Shown: positions 10,483 through 20,024 of the stretch, piece after piece | How positions within the stretch are numbered: position 1 is the first letter of the stretch | Layout of the letters: every line of letters starts with the position of its first letter | NCBI GenBank assembly: GCA_001931905.2 | Contig: MSJI02000900.1 | Location: forward strand, 1 to 28,476 | Source of the DNA: Cladosporium sp. IMV 00045 | Taxonomy: Eukaryota > Ascomycota > Dothideomycetes > Cladosporiales > Cladosporiaceae | Reading direction: 5' to 3' | DNA length: 28,476 nt | Translations under genes and position numbers: made by a program | Notes under the pieces: model-generated | What the model saw: the letters and a program-made list of their open reading frames with translations, nothing else | What the model was told of the DNA's origin: nothing | Databases searched by the model: none

Positions 10483-11979
10483 CTAGTAGCCCGTGCCGTT
10501 GCCCCTCAGAGTGTCGATGACATCCGTAGGGCCGTAGGGAGCGCCCTCACCACCCTGGAGCGAGCCCTCGAGCGCAGGCCACTCAGTCTCGGCCCAGACC
10601 TTCTGGATGCGCTTGGCGGAGGCGGCAAGGCGAGTGCGGAGCTGAGCGTAGTCGGGGTAGGTGATCTTGCCGGCACGCTTGACGTAGGCGCCGTTGACGA
10701 GGACGTCCTCGACGTCGCCGACGTCGGCGTGCAAGATGATGGCGGCGACGGGGTCGCTCCAGCCGATCATGTTGGGGGCGTCGGTGTTGTAGATGACCAA
10801 ATCGGCCTTGTTGCCCACCTGGATGCTTCCGATGTCTTTGCGGCGAAGTGCCAGAGCACCAGCGCGGGTGATGAGGTAGAAGGCCTGCTCCACTGACATG
10901 GGGCTGTTAGTCGGCACCTCCCACTTGTCCAGAGTCTTGAGGAAACGACCGGCTCGCAGTCTCTGCATCCAGAGGCGTGCCTGGTTGACCATCGAAGAGC
11001 TGTAGGTGAAATGGCAATCGACACCCAGAGAGGCCTGGTCCTGAATCACGTCTGCGTGCGGGTGGTTGTGTCCGAAGTGCTGCTCGCTTTCAGGTGTGGT
11101 CGAAATGTATTGATTCGTCTCACGCAGAGCCTGGGCGTCTTTGTAGTTCAAGAAGCTGCTGTGAGAAAACACGATGGGAATGGTATCGTTGAGCCAGCCG
11201 TGAGACTGCAGGGTCGTGGGGCTGTTGGTGAATCCCCATGGTCCGCCGAGGTGGTGGGTGGTGACGACAGACAGGTTAGCACCCTTGGTGATGTTCCACA
11301 GAGTGCTGAGGTTGGAAGCCGGAGCGTCGAAGAAACGGTCGTAGGCAAGACCCAGAGTGAGGAGACCATTTTCGGCATTGAAGCGAGGATCGGTTGTCAT
11401 GGCCTGCAATTTGCGGATCTGTTCGTCCCAGGTCCAGGCGCCGGGAACCTCGTGCACTGCATGTGCGTAGACAGTGCGAATTCCACTGTCGACTGAGCCG
11501 TTGACACAGCTGTCGGTGCCTTCGACCGACCAACTGGCGTGAGCGTGGTCAAGAACAGTGGTAGTCCCCACGTGGGCGCGCTCAAGACTGCCAGCAAGCT
11601 GACCAAGGTAGATGTCTTCGGGAGTGAAGACGCTGGCAGACTGACCGTACTCGCCGAACTTCTGGAAGTAGTCGGCCAAAGAGGTGTTGGAACCAATGGT
11701 CTTGAAAGCCGTTTGCCACAAATGCGTGTGGGAGTCGATGAACCCAGGGCTGATGATCTTTCCAGTAGCATTCACGCGAGTGGTGTTGCCCGGGACCTCG
11801 CTGTCCAATGATCCCTCTGACAGAGCGGCAATGGTGTCGCCTTCGATGAGCATAGAGGCATCGTTCAGAATCGACACACGCTCGCTGGTCTCGTTGAAGG
11901 AGATAATGGTGGCACCCTCGTAGAGAATGGCACCAGAGGCACCAAGCGCCAAGGGCAGAAGAAAGGCGGTAGAGCGCAT
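10483..11979 (-). CDS. Secreted amidohydrolase (TrzA/SAH-deaminase-like fold)
   Basis: This is a single exon of 498 residues from ATG 11979 to TAG 10483. An upstream GTG in frame (11988) was rejected as the start because ATG 11979 opens a clear signal peptide (MRSTAFLLPLALGASGA). The rest is a metal-dependent amidohydrolase (TIM barrel) of the TrzA/AtzA/S-adenosylhomocysteine deaminase type. Metal ligands are readable: HTH at H84/H86 (PGFIDSHTHLWQ), H242 or H243 (VTTHHLGGPWG), H273 (VFSHSSF) and D321 (GVDCHFTYS). The C-terminal IGSIQVGNKADLVIY closes the small beta-sandwich domain. Many N-x-S/T sites fit secretion. The Glu that usually follows the third His in deaminases (HxxE) is absent (HHLGG). 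Substrate is unknown; plausible are cyclic amidines, chlorinated or aminated rings, or purine-like compounds. Confidence 0.88.
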   Translation of the reverse strand: MRSTAFLLPLALGASGAILYEGATIISFNETSERVSILNDASMLIEGDTIAALSEGSLDSEVPGNTTRVNATGKIISPGFIDSHTHLWQTAFKTIGSNTSLADYFQKFGEYGQSASVFTPEDIYLGQLAGSLERAHVGTTTVLDHAHASWSVEGTDSCVNGSVDSGIRTVYAHAVHEVPGAWTWDEQIRKLQAMTTDPRFNAENGLLTLGLAYDRFFDAPASNLSTLWNITKGANLSVVTTHHLGGPWGFTNSPTTLQSHGWLNDTIPIVFSHSSFLNYKDAQALRETNQYISTTPESEQHFGHNHPHADVIQDQASLGVDCHFTYSSSMVNQARLWMQRLRAGRFLKTLDKWEVPTNSPMSVEQAFYLITRAGALALRRKDIGSIQVGNKADLVIYNTDAPNMIGWSDPVAAIILHADVGDVEDVLVNGAYVKRAGKITYPDYAQLRTRLAASAKRIQKVWAETEWPALEGSLQGGEGAPYGPTDVIDTLRGNGTGY

Positions 11980-12171
11980 GATGAACACACTCTTTCAACG
12001 CAAGTTGAGGAATGAGAAGCAGGAGGAGTCGGAGAGAAGCATCTCATTGAAAACAGCGAACTTGGATCGTTTTGACATCTACTCTTTCGGGCTCGTGCCC
12101 GGCTCACGCGGATATCGGGAGATATTCAAGGACTCGGCAGTCGACTGAAGCTCCATGAGCATCGCAAATAC

Positions 12172-12187
12172 CACTTGAGCACAAGTG
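12172..12187. promoter_or_regulatory. Inverted repeat CACTTG-N4-CAAGTG upstream of the amidohydrolase
   Basis: These are perfect 6 bp arms with a 4 bp spacer, centred about 200 bp upstream of the amidohydrolase start. The half-sites are E-box-like (CANNTG). A regulator site is possible, but chance occurrence is not excluded. Confidence 0.3.
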
Positions 12188-12311
12188 CATGGTATGACGG
12201 TACCGACCGATCGCGAGCACCCACAGGACGGCATATGGGCTGCGCACATAGTAGATATTTTACTTAGCGTCAGAGGTCCACGTTAAACAACTGCCGGACC
12301 CACTGTAATTC

Positions 12312-12329
12312 TTTTCTCGGCCGGGAAAA
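12312..12329. promoter_or_regulatory. 18 bp near-perfect palindrome with CGGCCG core
   Basis: The sequence TTTTCTCGGCCGGGAAAA is palindromic except for one position in each arm. CGG/CCG half-sites are typical targets of fungal Zn2Cys6 factors, though here they abut. It lies about 340 bp upstream of the amidohydrolase start. Confidence 0.35.
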
Positions 12330-13954
12330 ATGACGCTCGGTCTTGAGGATACAATCGAGTCTTTCGTTGCTTACCAAGGCGTCGGTACGTATTATATTGT
12401 ATTTTCCTCATAGTTGCTGTGGTAGTGACTCCTCTTCGCTTTTCGGCTCTGAACACTCACCGAGGTCGAGGTCACGAGGTGCAGTGGCTCGCTATGATAC
12501 CCTTGTTTAGAGCCAATTTCGTTTGCGAATTTGACAACACGCCTCGCAGACTTACTGCTCCAATTGCTCGAGGGAAAGCTCTTGGCTTCAGACGATAAGA
12601 GTACATAACTCCTGCCCCTTGATCGGCTTGGTAATGGGGTCTGCACATTCCAGAGCGTCCTTTCAGAAAGCAGATTATTTTAGCTGTCATTGTTCATCTC
12701 AAGGGAGAACATCAGCAGTCCCCTGAACAGGGTGGAGCGAAAAAAGTCGATGATCCATGCTGATATCGGAGATTCTTCCGCCCTGCCAAATCGGGCTTTT
12801 GCCAGCCACAACAACTGTGGTTACTCAAACTCCAGAACTATTAGTAGTCGCATCATTTCGCAAACACGAAGAATGTTATGTTACTTACGACTTGCCATTT
12901 CATCTCTTGACATGCCTCACCATTTCAACCATCATGTGCTTCAGACATGCCGGAGCCTGTAAGCAAGATATGATTGGTCGCCTGTTCTTGCTAGATTGGG
13001 AAACACGAGCGAGATCGTGCCCCTTGGGGTTGAGTGCTGGGACCTGCAAAGGACGGATTTTCAACGCTGGCCCAAGAGGTTACTACTCCTGCACCGCAAT
13101 AATCTTTGGAGGTAGTCTGCGTCAATTGGTGTGCTTACCTGTGCTGTATGGCTCGGCACACTTGTCACATTTGAGGAGATGCGGCCAATAATCTACCATC
13201 TTTTTAGCAAACAGTTACTAAATTTCATGGGATTGTGTCGTTCGCGATCGCCTCAGAGTAAGGGTTGGCGGAGAAGATCCGACATCTTTGACAGGACGTT
13301 ATGACCTTGGGACTCGAATGAGTACCGGTCCGTGAGGAATTGCTAATCCACCAAGCTTCAGCTTAGATGCGTGCGGCGTCAGGAGTAAACGACATCGTGT
13401 CAATCCATTACGACAGTTTTCACAGTAGTGCCTTCGTTCAGTGGCGCAGCAAATATCATGCCGACACCTTGGCAGTCGCATACGGCTCGCTCTCAGTCTT
13501 GCAGAGTATGATCAAGGATTTCACAAGCATGCAGAATACCAAATGCTGACGTAGAGATGCCACGGCTACTCAAATTCATCCGCGGAGCAAAGATACTGGA
13601 TAAGGTTTGAGATTAAAAGGAAACTCTAACAGTACCTTAGCCTCTTTCGGGTCTCCCAGTGCTGTCTTCGCGAGTCAGGATCGTCGATCATGTCTACCCT
13701 CCAATAGCAACTTGGTATTCTGTTTCCTATTCGCTTCTTTTGGCGATTTAGCTAATTGAAGGTTCAGATTAAAACTTCCCTTGGGAACCCTAGGGAATCG
13801 GTTGCATTGCTTGACCTCACTGGCTGAAAGAAAAGACCGTCTACGCTTCAACGTCCTGTTCAAAATGTTCTCCCTGCACGTCACCCCTTGTAGCTCTGTT
13901 TCCCTTGTCTGCATGGACTCGCCGCTCTCTTCTTTCCAGTAGGTTCACAGTACT

Positions 13955-15790
13955 ATGGTGATCCCACCAGGCGATACCGAAATATTCAACAAGGCACTTA
14001 CCAAAGATGGCGTTTCCCGATTCGACTTCTACAGGAGCTGTCTTGTGAAGACTTTGTGGTTTCTCATAGCCATCACTGTCTTTCTAGCTTCCTTACGCTA
14101 TGTCTGTCTTCCGCTCATCACTCATTTTTACCCGGAGGCGACCAGCTACTTCCTGGATACCGGAATCTATGGTCCATATCCTCGACAAGGGTACGTCTCT
14201 AGCAGTCTCATTGCGCCGCAAGCAAATGTATTGCTGCAAGATGAAGCGTGTGCCGGCGGGATGGTCTTGCTCGACTTGGGCGGGCAATCAGTTCCTGAAG
14301 ATGGCTCGATGATCGTTGACATGTCCGGCAACTTGATTTGGTCCGCCCCTGGCCAGTACGGGCCTGCAACGGCAAACGCCAAAATCCAGCGGTATAACGA
14401 CGAGGATTTCCTAACTTTCTGGGCTGGCGATAAACTACAAGAGTCAGGGCTCGGCTCGTATTATATGCTGAATTCATCATACGACTTGGTCCGGACAGTT
14501 TCAGCAATCGGTGAAGGGCTTGAGGGAGATTTACATGAATTCAAGATCACTGAGGATGGTTCCGCGATCATCACCGTGTACGAACGCATAAAAGCTGATC
14601 TCCAAAATATGGATATGGAGCATTCTTCTGGCCGAATAATTGTGGATGGGATCTTCCAAGACATCGACATTGCCACTGGCCAATTACTTTTCGAGTGGCG
14701 CGCGTCCGAGCACCTGGATCACCCAGCTTTACAAAGCACCGATGGAGGCCTCGTCGCAGATGGCTCGCTCGACTACTTTCACATCAACAGTATTGATAAA
14801 GACTCACAAGGAAACTATCTGGTTTCTCTACGGCACCTTCACACTCTGGTATGTGTCGAGCACGGGAGCGGCAATATCCTGTGGACATTTGGAGGCGAGG
14901 CTGGAGACTTCGACGATCTCTCCCTGGGAGAAGCCAGTGGCTTCCGGTGGCAGCATGACGCTCGCTGGATCTCTGAAGACGAAGGAATTATCAGCCTCTT
15001 TGACAACGGCAACTCTCATCATCAACAAGATTCACCATACAGCCAGGGTCTGATCATTCAACTAGATTTTGTTCAAAGTACAGCAGTTTTACTGCAGGAG
15101 TATACCTCCCAGGAGCCGATCAAATCTCCATCTCAAGGGAACGTTCAGACACTCACCCAGCCTGAGGGGGAAGATCACGTGTTCATCGGCTGGGGCGCGT
15201 CAGCGGCCTTCACTGAGCATGCGTTGAATGGCGATCTGCTATGCGAAACCCATTTCGGCGCATCTTGGCTGTTCTACTTTGAACGAGTAAAGTCCTACCG
15301 AGCTTTCAAGACGTTTGATTGGAAAGCAATCCCGGCTGCCTGGGATCCTACAGCACGATCCAAAGGCGCTGAAATCTACGTCTCGTGGAACGGCGCTACC
15401 GAAGTCGCGTACTGGTCACTACAAAAGCGTCGAGAGGTGCCAAACGAGGAGCTAGTCGATGGAGAAGCTTTTGAAGATGTCGACACGATCGCAAAGGGCG
15501 CCAATTTTGAAACCTCATTCAAACTACCTTCCGGTGACGGTGCTGGTATCTATCGGATAGCCGCTCTCGACGCAGAACAGAACGTTCTCCGCTTCTCCAA
15601 CGAAGTGAAGTATGATCATGCTTCTATTGATATATGGATTTGGCTTGCAATGTTTGCTCTCGCCTCTGGATTCACAATCTGTGGAGCATTTTACGTGCGA
15701 CGAAAAAACATTGCGTACATTTGGCCGGGCCGCAAAGACGCGATGGATCGGACAGAATACCATGCCCTTCAGCAACGAGAAATAATATGA
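13955..15790 (+). CDS. Arylsulfotransferase (ASST)-like membrane protein
   Basis: This is a single exon of 611 residues from ATG 13955 to TGA 15788-15790. It belongs to the fungal and eukaryotic arylsulfotransferase-like family (Arylsulfotran_2 type), a beta-propeller related to bacterial PAPS-independent aryl sulfotransferases. Family blocks are clear: GGMVLLDLGGQ and MSGNLIWSAPG near 107-136, then DGSLDYFHINSIDKDSQGNY (about 269-288), SLRHLHTLVCVEHGSGNILW (about 291-310), SGFRWQHDARW (about 328-338) and ISLFDNGNSHHQ (about 346-357). One TM helix lies near 34-56 and a second near 559-582, with the propeller between them, so the catalytic domain probably faces the ER lumen or outside. A basic cytosolic tail (VRRKNIAYIW) follows. 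Biochemical activity of the fungal branch is not established. It converges on the thioredoxin-like gene with 82 bp between stops. Confidence 0.88.
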   Translation: MVIPPGDTEIFNKALTKDGVSRFDFYRSCLVKTLWFLIAITVFLASLRYVCLPLITHFYPEATSYFLDTGIYGPYPRQGYVSSSLIAPQANVLLQDEACAGGMVLLDLGGQSVPEDGSMIVDMSGNLIWSAPGQYGPATANAKIQRYNDEDFLTFWAGDKLQESGLGSYYMLNSSYDLVRTVSAIGEGLEGDLHEFKITEDGSAIITVYERIKADLQNMDMEHSSGRIIVDGIFQDIDIATGQLLFEWRASEHLDHPALQSTDGGLVADGSLDYFHINSIDKDSQGNYLVSLRHLHTLVCVEHGSGNILWTFGGEAGDFDDLSLGEASGFRWQHDARWISEDEGIISLFDNGNSHHQQDSPYSQGLIIQLDFVQSTAVLLQEYTSQEPIKSPSQGNVQTLTQPEGEDHVFIGWGASAAFTEHALNGDLLCETHFGASWLFYFERVKSYRAFKTFDWKAIPAAWDPTARSKGAEIYVSWNGATEVAYWSLQKRREVPNEELVDGEAFEDVDTIAKGANFETSFKLPSGDGAGIYRIAALDAEQNVLRFSNEVKYDHASIDIWIWLAMFALASGFTICGAFYVRRKNIAYIWPGRKDAMDRTEYHALQQREII

Positions 15791-15872
15791 AGTTTTTTCT
15801 GCATCATCTGACTATTCTGAAAGAGAGAAAAAGTTGACAGGTTCTTGTTATCAAAGCCATCTCATCAAGGCT

Positions 15873-17372
15873 TTAGCTCAGCGCTCCTTTTTTTTGCTCA
15901 AAAGGTAACAGAGGCAACGGCTTGTTCACATCGACTCTTCCCCTGCGCCACAGAGCGCGCACCGCCTTCCATGCGAGCATGATGCACCACGCTGGACACA
16001 GAACAAACAGCAAAATCGGGCGTAAGATATCCCAGCTGCGAAGACATGCCCTGCGCAGAGACCCGATCCGCCCGTACTCATCGAACTGGAAACTCCAAAC
16101 CCTTACGTAGTATGGCGGATCGCCAAGGTCCGCGCACCGCCAGCTCAGCAAGCTGCAAGTCTTCGCATCTTGCGGATGTGGTCCCTTGTAGCCTTCCGGT
16201 CTGCTCAAGAAATTGACACCTGTAATCGTGTAATTGCGGTTCGGATGTTGGGAGTGCAGATTGTTTCGCTCTTTCATTTCGATCTGTACCATTTTTTGAG
16301 ACGGATCGTCAAGGAGAAAGTTGGCCGTGTTCGGGTATGTGGTGTAACTGCCAGCTCCGATGAGGTTGAATTTGAATTTCGGGTGGTGATTGCCATAACG
16401 GATACTTGGATCGTCCCTCGAGTTCATGTCGAATTCATAGTCAAGAAGCAGGTTTCGGACAGGGTGTATGACCGGTGCGCCAATTCTCTCCCGAGCGTAT
16501 AGTAGATCGTCCATTGTCAGATTCGCACCGACCTGAGGGGCGACTATCTCCGGCGGAATGGATGGATTCTCCAATGAAAGTGCCACGTGATAATAGTTGT
16601 TGAGGATGAGATGGCGGCCATTGGGAGATATCTTGAATTGAAGAATCACCGCTCCGGGCCCATGAACTGGTTTCTTGTCTGAGTCCTTGAACGGTGCACC
16701 TGGCAATTCAAGTTTCACAACTGCTTCCGACCCATCCTTTGCGAGGTAGAAGTCGTTCTTGGGCGGCGGGCCGGGCTCTACTGTCGGAGACGGCTCTATC
16801 CATCCTGCGTCTGCAATGGTTGTTTCGGGTATCCATTTCGGCAGATTAGCGCCTGTCAGCTCCGGAAGTACACTGCAAGACATGATTAGTATCCGAAATG
16901 CTTTCGGGGTGGATTATTAAGACGCACCTCAATATATTCGTGCTGCCCAGGTGGTCGATCGGAAGTGCATTGCCACGCCATTCGCGCAGCAGAGGGCTGC
17001 TCACTATCTTCTCCCGCTCACAAACTTCGGGCCACTCGCTGCAATTGATCTTCCAAAGTGATACACTCGAATTGAAAGTTTTCACATATGCAGCAGCATC
17101 TCCTATGTCAGTGGTGATAATCTGACAGTGCTTAGACCATTGAAAGTAGACTATCAGACATGGTTAAGCTTGCTTGCTCGTGTACTGTAGTTTGTAATTT
17201 CTTACTTACATAAGACTAACACACTGTGGTCTTCGCGAGAGGTATCGCCGCCAGCGATAAGACCATCGTAAGTGTCCGCGCTCAGCTCAGGCACTTCTGG
17301 ATTGCAAAAGGATGATGCTGCTGCTCCAACAGCGGTCAACGCCAACAAGGCGAGCTGCAGATATCTGCGCAT
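15873..17372 (-). CDS. Membrane protein with degenerate thioredoxin/PDI-like domain, 3 exons
   Basis: Exons on the minus strand are 17372-17210, 17150-16928 and 16872-15873, giving 461 residues. Introns: 17209-17151 (GTAAGT, GCTTAAC branch, GATAG) and 16927-16873 (GTGCGT, ACTAAT branch, TGCAG). The first splice was found because it joins HSVLVL to FYFQWSKHCQ, restoring a thioredoxin-like strand and active-site loop. Order: signal peptide (1-19), thioredoxin-like domain (about 24-125), Pro-rich linker (about 155-168), an unrecognised beta-rich domain (about 170-400), TM helix (about 411-433) and a basic cytosolic tail. In the domain, WSKHC (59-63) replaces PDI's WCGHC, so only the second cysteine remains; INCSEWPEVC (C91, C98) matches the PDI-type VDCTxxxxLC strand, and SSP (P107) is the cis-proline position. 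It is probably a type I protein of the ER or cell surface. Function is unknown. Confidence 0.8.
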
Positions 17373-18472
17373 GCGGTAAGAGCTTGATCTGTGTTGTGGT
17401 ATGATAGCAGAAACAAGAGGGGGAGGCTCCAGGCCTAACTACCATCTCTGTCCAGTTGGTTTTATTAATAGCGCAGGCTTCCGTCCCTTAGCTTGAAGTC
17501 TAGACGTCTGATGATCTTGAACCACGACTCCTTTAGGGCGACGTAGAATATAGATCTCCGGCAACGCTTCTGCGATGCGAAAGTCCAGCAGATCTATCAT
17601 TGCCCTCGCTCGCATGCCAGATTGCATGTGTGTTAACATGTTGAGTTGCTGATAGCAGGCGCCGTCTTCCGTGCGACTCTGGAGCTGCGATGGCATGCTC
17701 AGGCTACAGCGCATCTCTCTATTTGTCTGCAGATTCCAAGTATTCAAATTATACTGCAGTCTTGTAGGCAGAACAGACCCCACATACGTGAATTGGATGT
17801 ATAGGATACGTACGAAGAGATATCGCCTATAGGAGGAGGCTGGCCAGCTGGATCGCTGCAAGCGCCACAAACTTGGCGTGCATGCTCTTCAACTTTTCTC
17901 CCAGATTGCTCGGGATGTTCCTACAATTTTCCACAACATCCATCAGATTTTCATCTCGTCTAGTGATAAATTCATCCGGCTGCTCGTGCTTCGCCAGCAA
18001 TCTGCTGGGTCATCATCTACAACCAGCTGGCTGGTAGACCTCTCTAGACGCATTGCTTCCAGACCGGGGTGCGCATACAGTACCATGGCGAAAGAATGCT
18101 ACCTCTTGTCTTGCCTATAATGAGGTAACGCCCCTCTTGCATTCGCATGAACAAGACCTCATTTCTGGACGTGCGGTTCGACAGCTTCCAACGATATCGC
18201 CTTGCAGGTCTGACTTTCTGACCTGAAAAAACTCCGCATCGTCACATCTATCATCCGACTGAGCTGTTCAGTGGCATCTACTGGCATATGACCCACGGTA
18301 TTTGCATGTTCAAGATCTGATGCAAGCCATCCGATGAGCAGGCATGCTTCCAGCGGCTACGCGACGGTCACGGAAAGTGTTTACTTGACAATCAGATGGG
18401 TTTGCACGGTAGGTCACTGGTGTATCAAACCAGCCATGAACACCTATGACCAGTCGATCAACTGAACGACTT
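17373..18472. other. Intergenic upstream of the thioredoxin-like gene
   Basis: About 1.1 kb holds the promoter of the thioredoxin-like gene and the 3' flank of the TAG-interrupted gene. The minus-strand ORF 17439-17870 begins with GTG, has no recognisable domain and is not called. No repeat or RNA gene is seen. Confidence 0.55.
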
Positions 18473-19576
18473 CTAGTACCTCGAGGTGGTCGACCTACGC
18501 AACTCCCTTGGTACATCTTCACTCTCTTCCATCATGGCCCCCGTCTGGAACGAAGTGACCCTCTCCAACCCTGCAAACTCCGCGATCGAGACCAACGCGA
18601 TGAAGAAACCAAACGCCGTGATCATCCAAGCCGCGATGGAAAAGCCCGTTGCGAAATCCCTTTCCATGAAGAACCCATATACCAGAGCGACAGCAAGGCT
18701 GACAAGCGTCATCCCAAAAATGCCCGCGTATATCTTCGATGCGTCAAACGTCTCGAGGACTTCCAGATAAATGACGACTCCCGGTTTGAGCAGGTTGTCG
18801 ACTGTCCTCGTCCACCGCCTCTCCTCCGTCGGATACCGAAGCAGATACATGAAGGTGTCGCGGCCTTCCTTGTCGCTCTTGTTGGTGATCGGAGTCATTT
18901 TAGTGACTACCCAACGACGGCCTCTAGCCAGACACCTGGCTTGCAAGACGTTGACGTACGCGATCGTCTTGTAAGCCACTACCTTTTGGAGAATGCCCAC
19001 GTCGGTCAGCTTCAAACTCCGCTATTGACGCTTAAGCTCCGTGGCGAACTGTTTATCGTCCCAGCCCTCTTCGTATATGAAGGGTTGACTCTGATAGCGA
19101 TGACCGTGACGGGTCATGACGAGCGAAGGATGCAGGCGTAGCACGGCCTTTTCCTCATCCACGAATCGAGCAGCGTGCTTCCAGTCGCCCCCGTATTTAC
19201 CGTGAGGGGGAAGAGACAAATATAATCGGTCCTCGGCGGAAGAGTCCAGACCTTCATCTGCAGACGTGATATCTACACCTCCTGAGATTCCAGCGACACC
19301 CGCCAAAGCGCCAGCTTCGAGGCGTGATTTACGGCTCCAGCGCTTGGGTTCAGGTCGGTGATATGTGCTTGGACGGTATCTTTCTTCAAAAAGATTGTTG
19401 CTTTTACGCCGACCGACGAATGTAGCCGTGCCGCCGAAAAAGTCATTCAGCGCATTTTCGACGGTCTCTGTTCGAGGTTGAACTAGTGATATTCGTGGTT
19501 GTCGATGATGACTTCGCCGGTGAGAACGTTCTCTCGGCCTCTCTGAGGAGCTGTCGGAGGAGGAGTATCGTGACAT
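18473..19576 (-). pseudogene. Two-TM protein of unknown family, interrupted by in-frame TAG
   Basis: One reading frame of 367 codons runs from ATG 19576 to the stop at 18473, broken only by TAG at 19024-19022 (codon 185). Both halves look coding. The first half has a disordered Ser/Arg/His N-terminus (MSRYSSSDSSSERPRERS), then RLYLSLPPHGKYGGDWKHAA and HPSLVMTRHGH. The second continues KLTDVGILQKVVAYKTIAYV and ends in two TM helices (about 282-303 and 311-334). I do not recognise the family; the C-terminal pair of helices after a soluble region resembles several fungal DUF proteins. No donor/acceptor pair nearby removes the TAG neatly. Options are a recent nonsense mutation (TAT/TAC to TAG), a sequencing error, or readthrough (context CAA TAG CGG). 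Without readthrough the product would be 184 residues and lose both TM helices. Confidence 0.65.
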
Positions 19577-20024
19577 GCTGCTCGTCCAGAATTCCACGTT
19601 GATATAAACTATGTTCTTCACATACCAAACCGCAAATCAAAACTCTTTTCGATTCGATCGCTATACTTCCTTCGAAGAGAGAGAATGTTATACCTGACTG
19701 TAAGAAACTATGCGAGTGCGACATGAGCTGTCATCAGCTCAAAGCTGAGCATGCGTGACCGCGGTCTCATGATCCATGTACAGTTGCTGCATGACCGCCA
19801 CAAATAGCTCTCATGTATTTTAAGCTTTCAGTTCGGTTCTTATATAAGTATCTCTTGTCTCTTCAAAAGAATATGATATTATCCGGGCTGAACAACAATA
19901 CTGAACACTCCGTTGAAAGCTATTCTCTCGAGACTCTTAATTTCTGCACGCAGACGCGGCAACTTCTGCAATACAACGATCAAACCCTTGCAGCCAGGGA
20001 TTCTCTTCCTTCAATACTTAACTA
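19577..20024. other. Intergenic between the MFS gene and the TAG-interrupted gene
   Basis: These 448 bp hold the 3' flank of the MFS gene and the promoter of the next minus-strand gene. The section 19800-20020 is AT-rich. No further feature is seen. Confidence 0.55.

Larger units (their letters stand above)
11980..13954. other. Divergent promoter region, amidohydrolase (-) and arylsulfotransferase-like (+)
   Basis: This is a gene-poor 1.98 kb gap between divergent starts. It has several short palindromes (12172-12187, 12312-12329, 13776-13797), described separately. A 144-codon ORF (12757-13191, +) has ATG but unbiased codons and no family resemblance, so I left it out. I saw no transposon ends or tRNA. 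Confidence 0.55.

Noticed and set aside
11979..11988. GTG start at 11988 for the amidohydrolase
   Set aside because: ATG at 11979 is in frame, nine bases later, and gives a textbook signal peptide; GTG starts are not expected in fungal nuclear genes.
12757..13191. 144-codon plus-strand ORF with ATG in the amidohydrolase/ASST gap
   Set aside because: Amino-acid composition is random-looking (scattered Cys, no domain), codon use is unbiased, and no splice partners are evident.
17439..17870. 143-codon minus-strand ORF upstream of the thioredoxin-like gene
   Set aside because: It begins with GTG, lacks any recognisable domain and lies where a promoter is expected.
6504..19024. Idea that TAG is a sense codon in this organism, from two in-frame TAGs
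   Set aside because: Ubiquitin-eS31, the MFS transporter and the amidohydrolase all end at TAG exactly where their families end, so TAG is a normal stop here.
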